Below, piece after piece: positions 17,793 to 26,688 of a stretch of DNA of 64,000 bases. Origin of the DNA: Mycobacterium sp. 1554424.7. GTDB taxonomy: Bacteria > Actinomycetota > Actinomycetes > Mycobacteriales > Mycobacteriaceae. Both the position numbers and the translations under genes were made by a program. The stretch lies in the NCBI RefSeq assembly GCF_001665295.1, contig NZ_LZSE01000136.1, forward strand, positions 23,449 through 87,448, read 5' to 3'. The notes under the pieces are model-generated. The model was not told where the DNA came from, did no database searches, and worked only from the letters and a program-made list of their open reading frames with translations. Each line of letters begins with the position of its first letter. The stretch's first letter is position 1.

Positions 17793-19264
17793 GCATGCCG
17801 TTGGACCGACGTGCCTTCCTCGGCGGGCTGGCGCTGATCACCGCGAGCGGCGGCGTCGCGGCGGCCTGTTCACGAACCGCGCCGCCCGCCCCGCCCAACG
17901 GCAAGCCCGACTACACCCTGCGGATCGGCGCGGCAAGAGTGGAGTTGGCGCCGGACCACATCGTGTCGACCTCAACCTACAACGGCCAATTTCCGGGTCC
18001 CTTGCTGCGATTCAAGGAGGGGCAACGCACGTCGGTGGATATCTTCAACGACACCGATTCCCCCGAGCAACTGCACTGGCACGGACAGCACGTGGGCGTC
18101 GACGTCGACGGCTCGGCCGAGGAGGGCACACCCGACATCCCGGCCCACGGCATGCGGCGCATCTCGTTTATGCCCGGCCCGGCGGGCTTCCGCTTCTATC
18201 ACAGCCACGTCGTGCCCCGCGCCGACCTGTCCCGCGGCCAGTACGCGGGCCTCGTCGGCCCGGTCTACATCGAACCCAAAGAGAACCCCGGCGCCTACGA
18301 TCAGGAAATCTTCTTGACGCTCAAGGAATTCGAGCCCAGCTTCACCCGCGGGGGCGACATGGCCAGCGATTTCCTGGCCGGCGAGCCGGACGCCGAGCTC
18401 AAGGAGAAGGGCGAGGCGTCGATGACGGCCTCGATGGCCCGCGGCGAGCCGAAGGGCTTCGAGGTCAGCTATGGGGCCTTCGCCGTCAACGGGCGCATGC
18501 TCGGCCACGGCGACCCCATCCGCGTCCGGCCCGGTCAACGCGTGCTGTTGCATGTCCTCAACGGCAGCGCCACCGAATCCCGCAGCCTGGCCCTGCCCGG
18601 GCATACGTTCAACGTGGTCGCGCTGGACGGCAACCCGGTGCCCAATCCGGCGCCGGTGCCCGTGCTGTGGCTCGGTGCGGCCGAACGGATTTCGGCGTTC
18701 GTGAACATGACCAACCCGGGCGTGTGGGTGCTGGGCGACCTGTCCGACGACGACCGCGGCCACGGCATGGGCGTGGTGGTGGAATACGCCGGGCGCGGCG
18801 GCGACCCGCGGTGGGCCGCACCGCCCCCGTTCAAGTGGGATTACCGGCTGTTCGAGCCGCCCAACCCCGCGCCCGTGCCGCCGCCGGAACGCACCATCGA
18901 GATGCTGATCGAGAAGCGCAACGCCGCCGACAACGGCTTCAACGTCTGGACGTTCAACGGCACCGCGTTTTCGATGGACACCAACCAGCCCGTGCTGGAT
19001 CTGCAGCGCGACAAGCGCTATCGGCTGCGCTTCCGCAACGCCAGCGACGACCTGCACCCCATGCACCTGCACCGGCACACCTTCGAGATCACCCGAATCG
19101 CGGGGACGCCCACCGCCGGCGTGCGCAAGGACGTCGCGATGCTCGGCGGCTACCAGAGCATGGAAGTCGACTTCGTCGCCGACCAACCCGGTCTGTCGCT
19201 GCTGCACTGCCATCAGCAGATCCACATGGACTACGGGCTCATGCTGCTGCTCAACAGCCGCTGA
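17789..19264 (+). CDS. Tat-exported multicopper oxidase
   Basis: A 491-residue multicopper oxidase. The N-terminus MPLDRRAFLGGLALITASGGVAAACS is a Tat signal (DRRAFLGG, shown here in part), with a possible though weak lipobox before Cys. Copper ligands are all visible: LHWHGQH (about residue 92), FYHSH (about 133), LHPMHLHRHTF near 425 and HCHQQIHMDYGLM near 470. It should oxidise a phenol or metal ion outside the membrane using O2. The ATG at 17789 overlaps the preceding stop, so it is translationally coupled to the ArsR-phosphatase fusion. Related mycobacterial enzymes (MmcO) protect against copper; that role here is inferred. Confidence 0.88.
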   Translation: MSMPLDRRAFLGGLALITASGGVAAACSRTAPPAPPNGKPDYTLRIGAARVELAPDHIVSTSTYNGQFPGPLLRFKEGQRTSVDIFNDTDSPEQLHWHGQHVGVDVDGSAEEGTPDIPAHGMRRISFMPGPAGFRFYHSHVVPRADLSRGQYAGLVGPVYIEPKENPGAYDQEIFLTLKEFEPSFTRGGDMASDFLAGEPDAELKEKGEASMTASMARGEPKGFEVSYGAFAVNGRMLGHGDPIRVRPGQRVLLHVLNGSATESRSLALPGHTFNVVALDGNPVPNPAPVPVLWLGAAERISAFVNMTNPGVWVLGDLSDDDRGHGMGVVVEYAGRGGDPRWAAPPPFKWDYRLFEPPNPAPVPPPERTIEMLIEKRNAADNGFNVWTFNGTAFSMDTNQPVLDLQRDKRYRLRFRNASDDLHPMHLHRHTFEITRIAGTPTAGVRKDVAMLGGYQSMEVDFVADQPGLSLLHCHQQIHMDYGLMLLLNSR

Positions 19265-19276
19265 CGCCCGAGGACC

Positions 19277-19288
19277 TACGATTCGGCC
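19277..19288 (+). promoter_or_regulatory. Leaderless -10 element of kinase B
   Basis: TACGAT (19277-19282) plus TCGGCC, then the ATG; identical to the sequence before kinase A. It lies 12 bases after the oxidase stop, so kinase B may be transcribed from here as well as by read-through. Confidence 0.6.
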
Positions 19289-21136
19289 ATGGCGCTTGAG
19301 ATCGGTCAGGTGTTCGCCGGCTATACCATCCTGCGGGTGCTGGGCTCGGGCGGCATGGGGCGGGTGTACTTGGCGTCGCACCCGCGATTGCCGCGCGAGG
19401 ACGCGCTGAAGGTGCTGCCGGCCGAGGTCACCGCCGATCCCCAATACCGGGAGCGATTCGAGCGGGAGGCGGAGCTGGCCGCCGGGCTGTCCCATCCCCA
19501 CATCGTGGCGATCCACGACCGCGGTGAATACGAAGGCCAGTTCTGGATCTCAATGGAATACGTGCCCGGCACCGACGTGGCCCGGCTGTTGCGCGAGCAA
19601 TTCCCGCACGGCATGCCCGTCGAGGAAGCGATGGAGATCGTCACCGCGGTCGCCTCGGCGCTCGACTACGCGCATCATCGGGGCCTGCTGCACCGAGACG
19701 TGAAGCCGGCCAACATTCTTGTGACGGATTCGGCGGGGCAGCCCCGGCGAATCTTCCTGGCCGACTTCGGGATCGCGCGGCGCGTCGACGATGCGGCGGG
19801 GCTGACCACCGCCAGGATGGCGGTCGGCACGGCGGCCTACGCGGCGCCCGAGCAGTTGATGGCGGGGTCGGTCGACGGCCGCGCCGATCAATACGCCTTG
19901 GCCTGCACCGCATTTCATCTGTTGGCGGGGTCGCCGCCGTACAGCGGACCCAACCTCGCGGTGGTCATCGGCCAGCACGTCAGCGCCACGCCGCCGTCGA
20001 TCGGTGGCCACCGGCCGGAGCTGACGGGCGTGGATCCCGTCTTCACCGCCGCGCTGGACAAGAACCCCGCCGGCCGGTTCAACAGCTGCGGGGAGCTCGC
20101 CGAGGAGTTGGGCCGGCGCCTCGACGCGGCCCAGGCGGATCCCCAACAAACGTCGGATCCGACTGTGCTTGCGCCCCAATGGGTGGAACCATCCGCCTGG
20201 CGGCGGGTGGGCCGCCGCCCGGCCGTCCTCGTCGCGGCCCTGGCCGGCATCGTGTTGCTCGTCGCCGCCGGCGTCGTCGCGACGCTGAAGCTCACCGGTT
20301 CGCACCGCCCGGCCGCGCCCGCGAGCCCCGTCACGGGCACCTATCGGGCCGAGTTCGGGCTGACCATGGCCCTGGACGACGTCCCGGAGGCCGGTTCGCC
20401 ACCGGCGCTGACGGGCACGTACGGCCTGCGCTCGGTGTGCCGGCCCGCCGGTTGCGTGATGACCGCGTCCCGCCTCGGCGGGGAAACCGCGGGGCAACCG
20501 ACGATGGTGTTCGACCAGATCGGTGCGGCCTGGGTGGCGGTAGCCGTCGCGCCGGATACGTGCCGCGCGGCAACCGCGGAATTCTGGCAGGTCTTGACGC
20601 TGCGATCCCGCCCCGACGGCGGCTTCGACGGCGAATACACCGCGACCGCCGCCAACGCCTGTGCCACCAAGCGCACCGTGTCCCTCACCCGCACCGGCGA
20701 CGGCGACGGCGACGTCAAGATCGTCGCCGACCCGGGCGCCCAGCCGCCGCGGGTGGCGTCGCCCGCCCAGGGGCTGCGCGGCCGTTACCGCGTGACGCGA
20801 ACTTTCGCGAACGGCCTCCCGCAGCAGCAGTTGAACACCGCCGTCAGAACCGACTGCCTGCGCACCGCCGATCGGTGCATGAGCTACTTCCACGAAGCAT
20901 CGGCCGACCAACCGCTGGTGTTCGCAGACGGACGCTGGACCTGGAACGTCGACGCCGACGTCACCTGCCCGCACTCCGGCGGCACCGCGCGCATGAAATC
21001 CAGCGGGCAGTATCCGTTGCCGCAACCGCCGGGGGACCCCATCGCGAAGTTCACCGGCCGCGCTCACCAGGAACAGAGCGCGCCGTGCGAGCTCAACACG
21101 GATTTCGACGAAACCTTCACCCGCACCGGCGATTAA
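19289..21136 (+). CDS. PknF-like Ser/Thr receptor kinase B with Cys-rich two-repeat ectodomain
   Basis: A 615-residue paralogue of kinases A and C. The kinase domain (about 11-275) has GSGGMG, the Lys in [24 protein letters not shown] and AYAAPEQL. One membrane helix ([19 protein letters not shown]) lies at about 312-332. The outer region again has two related halves: the first with CRPAGC, VFDQ...W and a TRTGD end, the second with [20 protein letters not shown], a late Cys and a TRTGD end. Its linker is shorter than in A and C. It sits 24 bases after the multicopper oxidase and directly before kinase C, a tandem duplication. Confidence 0.85.
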   Translation: MALEIGQVFAGYTILRVLGSGGMGRVYLASHPRLPREDALKVLPAEVTADPQYRERFEREAELAAGLSHPHIVAIHDRGEYEGQFWISMEYVPGTDVARLLREQFPHGMPVEEAMEIVTAVASALDYAHHRGLLHRDVKPANILVTDSAGQPRRIFLADFGIARRVDDAAGLTTARMAVGTAAYAAPEQLMAGSVDGRADQYALACTAFHLLAGSPPYSGPNLAVVIGQHVSATPPSIGGHRPELTGVDPVFTAALDKNPAGRFNSCGELAEELGRRLDAAQADPQQTSDPTVLAPQWVEPSAWRRVGRRPAVLVAALAGIVLLVAAGVVATLKLTGSHRPAAPASPVTGTYRAEFGLTMALDDVPEAGSPPALTGTYGLRSVCRPAGCVMTASRLGGETAGQPTMVFDQIGAAWVAVAVAPDTCRAATAEFWQVLTLRSRPDGGFDGEYTATAANACATKRTVSLTRTGDGDGDVKIVADPGAQPPRVASPAQGLRGRYRVTRTFANGLPQQQLNTAVRTDCLRTADRCMSYFHEASADQPLVFADGRWTWNVDADVTCPHSGGTARMKSSGQYPLPQPPGDPIAKFTGRAHQEQSAPCELNTDFDETFTRTGD

Positions 21137-21222
21137 GGGCGACGGGCGGCCGGCCGCCGTTTGCCGGGACGGCGCGGCTCCGTATTCGGGCCGAATATAG
21201 GTGCCGCTGCGGCTTGACCATT

Positions 21223-21234
21223 TACGCTTTTCCC
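21223..21234 (+). promoter_or_regulatory. Leaderless -10 element of kinase C
   Basis: TACGCT (21223-21228) followed by TTTCCC and the ATG, with the same 6-base spacing as before kinases A and B. Confidence 0.55.
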
Positions 21235-23136
21235 ATGTCGCTCGAGACCGGTCAGGTGTTTGCCGGATACACGATCGTGCGGGTGTTGGGCGCTGGCGGG
21301 ATGGGCCAGGTGTACCTGGCGGCGCATCCCCGATTGCCGCGCGAGGACGCGTTGAAGGTCCTGCCCGCGGACCTGACCGGCGACCCGGAGTTTCGGGGCC
21401 GCTTCATGCGGGAGGCCGACCTGGCGGCCGGGTTGTCCCATCCGCACATCGTGACGATCCACGACCGCGGCGAAGAGGACGGCCAGTTCTGGATCTCGAT
21501 GGATTACGTGGCCGGCACCGATGCGGGCCGGCTGCTGGGTGACAACCACCCCGGCGGGATGCCGCTGCAAGACGTGGTGGCGATCATCACGGCCGTCGGC
21601 TCGGCCCTGGATTACGCGCATGGCCGCGGGTTGCTGCACCGTGACGTCAAGCCGGCCAACATCTTGTTGGCCGACCCCGACGGGCAGGCGCGGCGGGTCT
21701 ATCTCGCCGATTTCGGGCTTGCGCGCCACATCGACGATGCCACCGGGCTGACGGCGACCAACATGACGGTCGGCACGGTGGCCTACGTCGCGCCCGAGCA
21801 GCTGAAGGGCGAGCGGGTCGACGGGCGCGCCGACCAATATGCGTTGGCCTGCACCGCATTTCACCTGCTGGCCGGATCGCCGCCATACGCCGATTCCAAC
21901 CCCGCGGTGGTGATCAGCCAGCACATCAGTGCGTCCCCGCCCTCGATCGGTTCCCGCCGCGCCGAGCTCGCCGCGCTGGATCCGGTGTTCGCCACCGCGA
22001 TGGCCAAGGAGCCAAGCGAAAGGTTTGGCAGCTGCCGGGAATTCGCGGACCACCTGGCCCGCCAGCTGAGCCCGGGCTTCGACCGGCCCGGCGATCTTGC
22101 CTTCCCGGACACCCAACCCCGGATCGACGCGACCATCCCCGCCATCCGACCCCGGCGGCGCCCCCGGGCGCTGATCGGCGCCCTGGCGGGCGTCGCGCTG
22201 CTGGCCGTCGCCGGCGGGGTGTTCGCCGGCGTGAAACTTCTCCGGCACCCCGATCCGGGCCATCCCGCCCCGACCAATCCCACCGCCGCACCGGGGCACA
22301 CCGGCGCCACGCCGCCCAACACCGGGCCCTTCACCGGTGTCTACCATGTGCGCTTCGGCCAGGGCACCACCCTCGAAGGTGTCCCGGGTCAGGGCGCGGC
22401 CGCCGAAACGGACACGTACGCCGTCCGCTCGGCATGCGGGTCGAGCGGTTGCCGGGCCACCGCCCGACGCATCGGTGGCGAGCTGAGGCTCGCATCCAGT
22501 GCGGTGTTCGACGAGGTGGACGGCCGCTGGTTGGCCGTGACCATCGGCTCGGACAAGTGCCGAGAGGCTCCGGCCGAGGTGTGGCAGGTGTTGACGCTGC
22601 AGCCGCGGCCGGACGGCACCTTCGCCGGCGAATATCGCGGGGGCTCCGCCAACGCCTGCAACGAAAAGCGGACGGTGACCTTCACCCGGTCCGGGGACGT
22701 CGACATCAACACGCTTCCCGACCCGAGCACGCTGCCGCCACGGGTGGTGTCGCCGGCCGAGGCGCTGCACGGGCGCTATCACCTGATGCGAAAATTCAAG
22801 AGCGGAATCGCGCCGCAGCAGACCGATCAGGACGTCGTCACCGACTGCCTCCGCAGCGGGGATCGGTGCATGAGCTATTTCCACTCGAAGACGAGCGACA
22901 CACCGCTGGTCTTCGAGGGCGGGAACTGGACCCTGCACGTCGAGCACGACGACAACGATCCGGGTTGCGGCGGGGCCGTCTACGCGCGGGCCACCGGGCA
23001 CTATGCGCTGCCGCAACCGCCACAGGATCCGATCACGCAGCTCGTCGGCCACGACCATCTGGACGAGTCGTCGGGCCGCGCCGACTGCCAGTGGAGCGTC
23101 GACTTCGACGAAACATACACGCGCACAGGCGATTAG
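21235..23136 (+). CDS. PknF-like Ser/Thr receptor kinase C with Cys-rich two-repeat ectodomain
   Basis: A 633-residue paralogue, 98 bp downstream of kinase B. The kinase domain is intact ([47 protein letters not shown]). The membrane helix [20 protein letters not shown] is at about 319-338, followed by a Pro/Thr-rich stalk ([19 protein letters not shown]). The extracytoplasmic region keeps the two-repeat plan: CGSSGC and [16 protein letters not shown] in the first half, [24 protein letters not shown] and TYTRTGD in the second. The kinase domain is closer to A in the activation loop (TNMTVGT). A long in-frame extension upstream overlaps kinase B and is not coding. Ligand unknown. Confidence 0.85.
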   Translation: MSLETGQVFAGYTIVRVLGAGGMGQVYLAAHPRLPREDALKVLPADLTGDPEFRGRFMREADLAAGLSHPHIVTIHDRGEEDGQFWISMDYVAGTDAGRLLGDNHPGGMPLQDVVAIITAVGSALDYAHGRGLLHRDVKPANILLADPDGQARRVYLADFGLARHIDDATGLTATNMTVGTVAYVAPEQLKGERVDGRADQYALACTAFHLLAGSPPYADSNPAVVISQHISASPPSIGSRRAELAALDPVFATAMAKEPSERFGSCREFADHLARQLSPGFDRPGDLAFPDTQPRIDATIPAIRPRRRPRALIGALAGVALLAVAGGVFAGVKLLRHPDPGHPAPTNPTAAPGHTGATPPNTGPFTGVYHVRFGQGTTLEGVPGQGAAAETDTYAVRSACGSSGCRATARRIGGELRLASSAVFDEVDGRWLAVTIGSDKCREAPAEVWQVLTLQPRPDGTFAGEYRGGSANACNEKRTVTFTRSGDVDINTLPDPSTLPPRVVSPAEALHGRYHLMRKFKSGIAPQQTDQDVVTDCLRSGDRCMSYFHSKTSDTPLVFEGGNWTLHVEHDDNDPGCGGAVYARATGHYALPQPPQDPITQLVGHDHLDESSGRADCQWSVDFDETYTRTGD

Positions 23137-23211
23137 AGCCGTCTGATCAGCACAGGCCGCCCGCGAGCGCCGCCATGAGGCGCGACGACACCGCCGGTCG
23201 TACAGTTAGGC

Positions 23212-23964
23212 ATGTCGCATCCGATGGACCCGGGCCCGCCGCCCCCGTACCAACCGCCTCCACCCCTGGGCGGATATCCGCCGCCGTACCCGCCGGGGCC
23301 GTACCCCCCGCCGTACCCGCCGAGTCCATACGCAGCGCCCTACCCGCCGGGCCCCTACCCGCCGGGCCCGTACCCGCCGCCTGGCTACCCGCCGCCGCCC
23401 CAGGCCGCGACGACCAGCGGATTCGCCGTCGCTTCACTGATTTTCGGCGCCGTCGGCGGAATCCTGTTGAGCGTCATCTTCGGTGTGATCGCTCTGGGGA
23501 AGACGAAACCCGGCGGCCAGCGCGGCCGGGGATTGGCGATCGGCGGGCTCGCGCTCTCCGGCGCCTGGGCTGTGGGCATCGCGGTCGTCATCGTCGTGGT
23601 CGCGCTGTCGCCGACGCACACCGTCAGCGCTCGGGACATCAAGGTCGGGGATTGCTTCGTCGAGGTGCCCAGGGGGAACCGGATCTCCTCGGTGGACACC
23701 ACCAGTTGCGACAGGCCGCACGCGGCGGAGGTGGCCGGGATCGTGACCATTCCCGACGGCCCGTTCCCCGGCGAGTCCGGATTCGATGCCTACGGCAGCA
23801 GCTGCAAGGACGACTTGGCGTCGTACTCGCCCCCGGCGGTGCTGGATCCCGACATCGACCTGGCGATCATGCCCCCCACGCGGGAATCGTGGCAGCGCGG
23901 CGACCGCGCCATGGTGTGCGTCGCGACGTTTACCGCCAAGCGAACCGGGTCCATCAAGAGCTGA
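23212..23964 (+). CDS. Proline-rich membrane protein with DUF4190 and septum-formation-like domain
   Basis: A 250-residue protein. Residues 1-65 are a Pro/Tyr/Gly-rich tail with repeated PYPPGPYPP units. Residues 68-135 hold two membrane helices of DUF4190 type (GFAVASLIFGAVGGILLSVIF, then GLAIGGLALSGAW...VVIVVVAL). The C-terminal 110 residues form an outer domain with four Cys (GDCF, TSCDRPHAAEVAG, SSCKDD, MVCVA), like the septum-formation domain found in actinobacterial membrane proteins. A -10-like TACAGT ends five bases before the ATG, suggesting a leaderless start. Its 3' end overlaps the convergent flavoprotein gene by 11 bases. Function unknown; a cell-envelope role is inferred. Confidence 0.75.
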   Translation: MSHPMDPGPPPPYQPPPPLGGYPPPYPPGPYPPPYPPSPYAAPYPPGPYPPGPYPPPGYPPPPQAATTSGFAVASLIFGAVGGILLSVIFGVIALGKTKPGGQRGRGLAIGGLALSGAWAVGIAVVIVVVALSPTHTVSARDIKVGDCFVEVPRGNRISSVDTTSCDRPHAAEVAGIVTIPDGPFPGESGFDAYGSSCKDDLASYSPPAVLDPDIDLAIMPPTRESWQRGDRAMVCVATFTAKRTGSIKS

Positions 23965-25102
23965 GCCCGAGGCTGCTATCGGAGTGGCTGTTTTCGCGCA
24001 CGCCCCGATACATGCCCCACCGGACGATCCACGGCATCACCACCCGTTCGACCGACCAGGTCGGGAAGCGCAACGACTGGCCGGTCGGGAAGAAGACCTC
24101 CAGCCCATTGGGCTGGATGCCCACCAACGAACCCCACCGCCGGCCCGGCGTCCGGAAGCTGCGCAGCTCCCGACCGGCGAATTCGGCGCGAATGTTGTTG
24201 GCCACCAAGGCATCCCCGCGATTGCGGGCGGAGCTGCGCAGCGGGTCGGTGGCCGCGACATCCCCGACCGCGAACACGCCCCGATGCCCGGGCACCCGCA
24301 GCTGCGGCGTCACGCGGACGAACCCGCGTTCGTCGAGGAGTTCCGGTGGCAGCCAATCGGTATTGGGCCGCGCCCGGCCGATCGCCCAGAGCACGGCGTC
24401 GGCCGACGCCGGGGATTGCCCGGTGCTCCACTCGACCGGTTCGCCGGTGATCTCCTCGCCCGAGAAGCCGTCGGCAACCCGCGCGCGGTGGCCCGGGTGC
24501 AGGCCCACGCCGAGGCCGATCAGCCTGTCGCGGATGCGCTTCCACGTCGCCGGGTGATACTCGCCCAGCGCCCGCTCGCCCGGGAAGTAGAGGTCGACCC
24601 GCTTGTCCGGCCAGGTGGTGGCGAGGTTGACGGCGCTGCTGACCGCGGCCGCGCCACCACCCACGACGATCACGGACTCCGCGGCGGCGAGCCGGTCATG
24701 GGCGGCTCGCAGGTCGGCGCCGATCTCGGTGGGCGACTGCAGGGTCGGCCGGCGCCAGAAGCCGTTGCTGACGCCGGTCGAGATGACCAGCGCGTCGTAC
24801 TTCTCGGCGAGGGGCGCGCCGTCTTCGCGCCGGCCCAACACGGTCCGGGCCGCCAGATCGAGCCCGGTCAGCGTGGCCTGCACCGTGCGCACGCCGTCCA
24901 GGCGGCGGAACCTGTCGAACGGGATCCAGTAGTCGCGGGCCCAGTCGTCCGGGCGGGCGAGCCGGACGCCGAGTTCCTGGCCGCTCACCAGCGCGGGTTT
25001 GGCCGAGATCCCGACAACGTCGGCGTGCCGGGCCAGGCGGATGGCGGTCAGGACACCGACGTCGCCCAGTCCAGCGACGACGACGCGCTTGCGGGCCGAC
25101 AT
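23954..25102 (-). CDS. NAD(P)/FAD-dependent oxidoreductase (NDH-2-like)
   Basis: A 382-residue pyridine nucleotide-disulphide-type flavoprotein. The N-terminal FAD motif VVVAGLGDVGVLTAIRLA is at residues 6-23, a second Rossmann motif VIVVGGGAAAVSSAVNLA at about 143-160, and the FAD-closing GVFAVGDVAATD at about 285-296. It lacks the redox CxxC, so it resembles NDH-2/FSP1-like enzymes that pass electrons from NAD(P)H to quinones or small acceptors. The ATG at 25102 is joined (TGATG) to a 22-codon upstream ORF; an overlapping GTG at 25105 is an alternative. A KstR-like box lies about 100 bases upstream. Confidence 0.75.
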   Translation of the reverse strand: MSARKRVVVAGLGDVGVLTAIRLARHADVVGISAKPALVSGQELGVRLARPDDWARDYWIPFDRFRRLDGVRTVQATLTGLDLAARTVLGRREDGAPLAEKYDALVISTGVSNGFWRRPTLQSPTEIGADLRAAHDRLAAAESVIVVGGGAAAVSSAVNLATTWPDKRVDLYFPGERALGEYHPATWKRIRDRLIGLGVGLHPGHRARVADGFSGEEITGEPVEWSTGQSPASADAVLWAIGRARPNTDWLPPELLDERGFVRVTPQLRVPGHRGVFAVGDVAATDPLRSSARNRGDALVANNIRAEFAGRELRSFRTPGRRWGSLVGIQPNGLEVFFPTGQSLRFPTWSVERVVMPWIVRWGMYRGVRENSHSDSSLGLSS

Positions 25103-25170
25103 CACGCGCGGCGCGGTTCGCTTGTGCCGCTGCGGTTTTCGGTCGGCCAGGCCACTACGACGGCGTCCAT
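25102..25170 (-). CDS. 22-codon upstream ORF coupled to the flavoprotein gene
   Basis: An ATG at 25170 preceded five bases upstream by a perfect AAGGAGG opens a frame encoding MDAVVVAWPTENRSGTSEPR plus RA. Its TGA shares bases with the flavoprotein ATG (TGATG). The very strong ribosome site and exact junction suggest it is translated and couples translation of the downstream gene. There is no Cys or Trp run to suggest attenuation. Confidence 0.55.
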   Translation of the reverse strand: MDAVVVAWPTENRSGTSEPRRA

Positions 25171-25201
25171 GCGGGCCTCCTTACGCGCGTGGTGGGCAAA
25201 C

Positions 25202-25215
25202 TGTAACACGTTCTA
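25202..25215. promoter_or_regulatory. KstR-box-like operator
   Basis: TGTAACACGTTCTA matches the published KstR pattern TnnAACnnGTTnnA at every fixed position. It lies 32 bp upstream of the short coupled ORF of the flavoprotein transcript and about 94 bp before the DUF1003 gene on the other strand, so either could be controlled. KstR represses cholesterol-catabolic genes in mycobacteria. Confidence 0.55.
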
Positions 25216-25308
25216 CCTGTGCGTCGTCGGGCGTCGGCTCGCCCGGCAGTCGCATCAGTAGCATTAGCCAGCGGCGCGCGCCGCGCCGCACCGAAAGGAA
25301 CGGGTCCC

Positions 25309-25755
25309 ATGACGACACAGGCCGATCCCCATCACCACAGCCCGCAACTGATTCCGCGCCGGCTGCTGCGAAGCGGCCAGGTGCACCACCCGGCCGTCCT
25401 GGCGGAGGCCAGGAGGCGCAGTGGGGACCTGCAGCTGCGCCTGGCCGACCGGATAACGGCCTTCGCGGGGTCGATGACCTTCGTCTGGATCCATGCGGCG
25501 CTGTTCGGCGTGTGGATGCTGTTCTTGGAACCCAATCCATGGCCCACCTTGACCCTCGTGGTGTCGCTCGAGGCGATCTTCCTGTCGACCTTCGTCATGA
25601 TCGGCCAGAATCGTCAGGCGGCCTTCCAGCAGGTCAGGGCTGACCACGACTTCCAGACTCAGGAATTGGAGCTGAAGACCAACACCGAGCTCACCCGCGA
25701 GATCCACATCCTCACCGAGGAACTGCACCGGCGCTACATCGGACCGCCGAGTTAA
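25309..25755 (+). CDS. DUF1003-family membrane protein
   Basis: A 148-residue protein. DUF1003 features are clear: ADRITAFAGSMTFVWIHAA, a first helix around residues 52-72, PWPTLTLVVSLEAIFLSTFVMI as the second helix (about 80-101), then QNRQAA and a charged helical tail with NTELTREIHILTEELHRRY. The role of the family is unknown. The ATG at 25309 has AAGGAA upstream; the reading frame is open further but without a better site. The N-terminal 40 residues are His/Pro/Arg-rich and probably cytoplasmic. Confidence 0.8.
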   Translation: MTTQADPHHHSPQLIPRRLLRSGQVHHPAVLAEARRRSGDLQLRLADRITAFAGSMTFVWIHAALFGVWMLFLEPNPWPTLTLVVSLEAIFLSTFVMIGQNRQAAFQQVRADHDFQTQELELKTNTELTREIHILTEELHRRYIGPPS

Positions 25756-25788
25756 CAACGACTACGACACACCGCGAAAACCGTTGGC

Positions 25789-25818
25789 AGAGCGGGTGAT
25801 CCCACGAACAACCGCTCT
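25789..25818. terminator. Inverted repeat between DUF1003 gene and membrane-protein gene
   Basis: Perfect 7-bp arms AGAGCGG (25789-25795) and CCGCTCT (25812-25818) with a 16-base loop, starting 34 bases after the DUF1003 stop. It could terminate that gene or act as an operator for the next, whose start is four bases on. Confidence 0.3.
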
Positions 25819-25821
25819 AAT

Positions 25822-26688
25822 GTGGGGGAGCAGATGTTGGAATTACCGGCGACGATGCGTCCACGTATGGACGCCGCGCTGCGTGCCGCGGCGCGCGCGA
25901 CGGCACCGCGACCCGCCGCGGCCAGGCGGGCCGCCAAGGACCTGCGGCAAAAGCTCGGGCCGGCGGTCGGAGCCGAGATCCGCTGGGCGTTCACGCCGCC
26001 CCGCACCTGGCTGATGGGAGTCGTGGCCAACACCGTCTTCGCCGCGGCGTGGTTGCTGGTGCAGCCGCTGACCCCCGGACGCCACCACCACGATTGGGCG
26101 GTCCTGGTCGGCACCTACTTCTCCTCGTGGGTCCTCGCGGACGTCACCACCACCAACCTGCTCGGCGCGGACCACTACCGCGTGCAGCAGGCCCTGGCCG
26201 ACGGGGTGCCGTTCTGGCGATTGCTCTTGATCAAGAACCTGGCGCTGCTGGCGATCGTCGGGCTGCCGACGTTGGTGACCGCGATGATCCTCACGCTGTG
26301 GTTCCAAACGCCCGCCAGCCTGGCGGTCACGATTCCCACCGTCGCGGTGCCCATCGTGTCCTGGCTGGGCGTCGGCAACCTGTTCTCGGTGCTGCACCCG
26401 GTGAGCGTCGAGCCGCTGATTCGCCGTTGGCGGCAGCGTGGCGATCGTCGCCGCACCGGCGCCTGGATCCTGGCGCTCACGCTGCCGTATGCGCTGTACT
26501 ACGTTGCCGACCCGATGAACGGGGTAGAGCACCGCTTGCTGTGGACGAAACTCCCGGCGTTGATCTGGCCGGTGTTCGGGCGTGATACGAAGAGCTTCGT
26601 GCACCTCGCCATCGCAACCGCGGTCTGGATCGCGGGAACCGTCGCCGCCCTGATGTGGGTGCGCAGGCGCGGGGTCCAGATCAGGTGA
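25822..26688 (+). CDS. Polytopic membrane protein of unknown function (ABC-2-like topology)
   Basis: A 288-residue protein (GTG 25822; ATG 25834 is an alternative four codons on). The N-terminal 60 residues are basic and cytoplasmic. About six membrane helices follow: around 70-88, 98-115, 140-165, 168-190, 218-236 and 260-280. The layout recalls ABC-2-type permease subunits, but no ATPase gene is adjacent and no motif proves it. Its stop overlaps the start of the alpha/beta hydrolase (GTGA), so the two are co-expressed, and a joint role in exporting or modifying a lipid is a guess. Confidence 0.65.
   Translation: MGEQMLELPATMRPRMDAALRAAARATAPRPAAARRAAKDLRQKLGPAVGAEIRWAFTPPRTWLMGVVANTVFAAAWLLVQPLTPGRHHHDWAVLVGTYFSSWVLADVTTTNLLGADHYRVQQALADGVPFWRLLLIKNLALLAIVGLPTLVTAMILTLWFQTPASLAVTIPTVAVPIVSWLGVGNLFSVLHPVSVEPLIRRWRQRGDRRRTGAWILALTLPYALYYVADPMNGVEHRLLWTKLPALIWPVFGRDTKSFVHLAIATAVWIAGTVAALMWVRRRGVQIR

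Noticed and set aside
20179-21234. In-frame upstream extension of kinase C
   Set aside because: It overlaps kinase B; the paralogues and the TACGCT element place the start at 21235.
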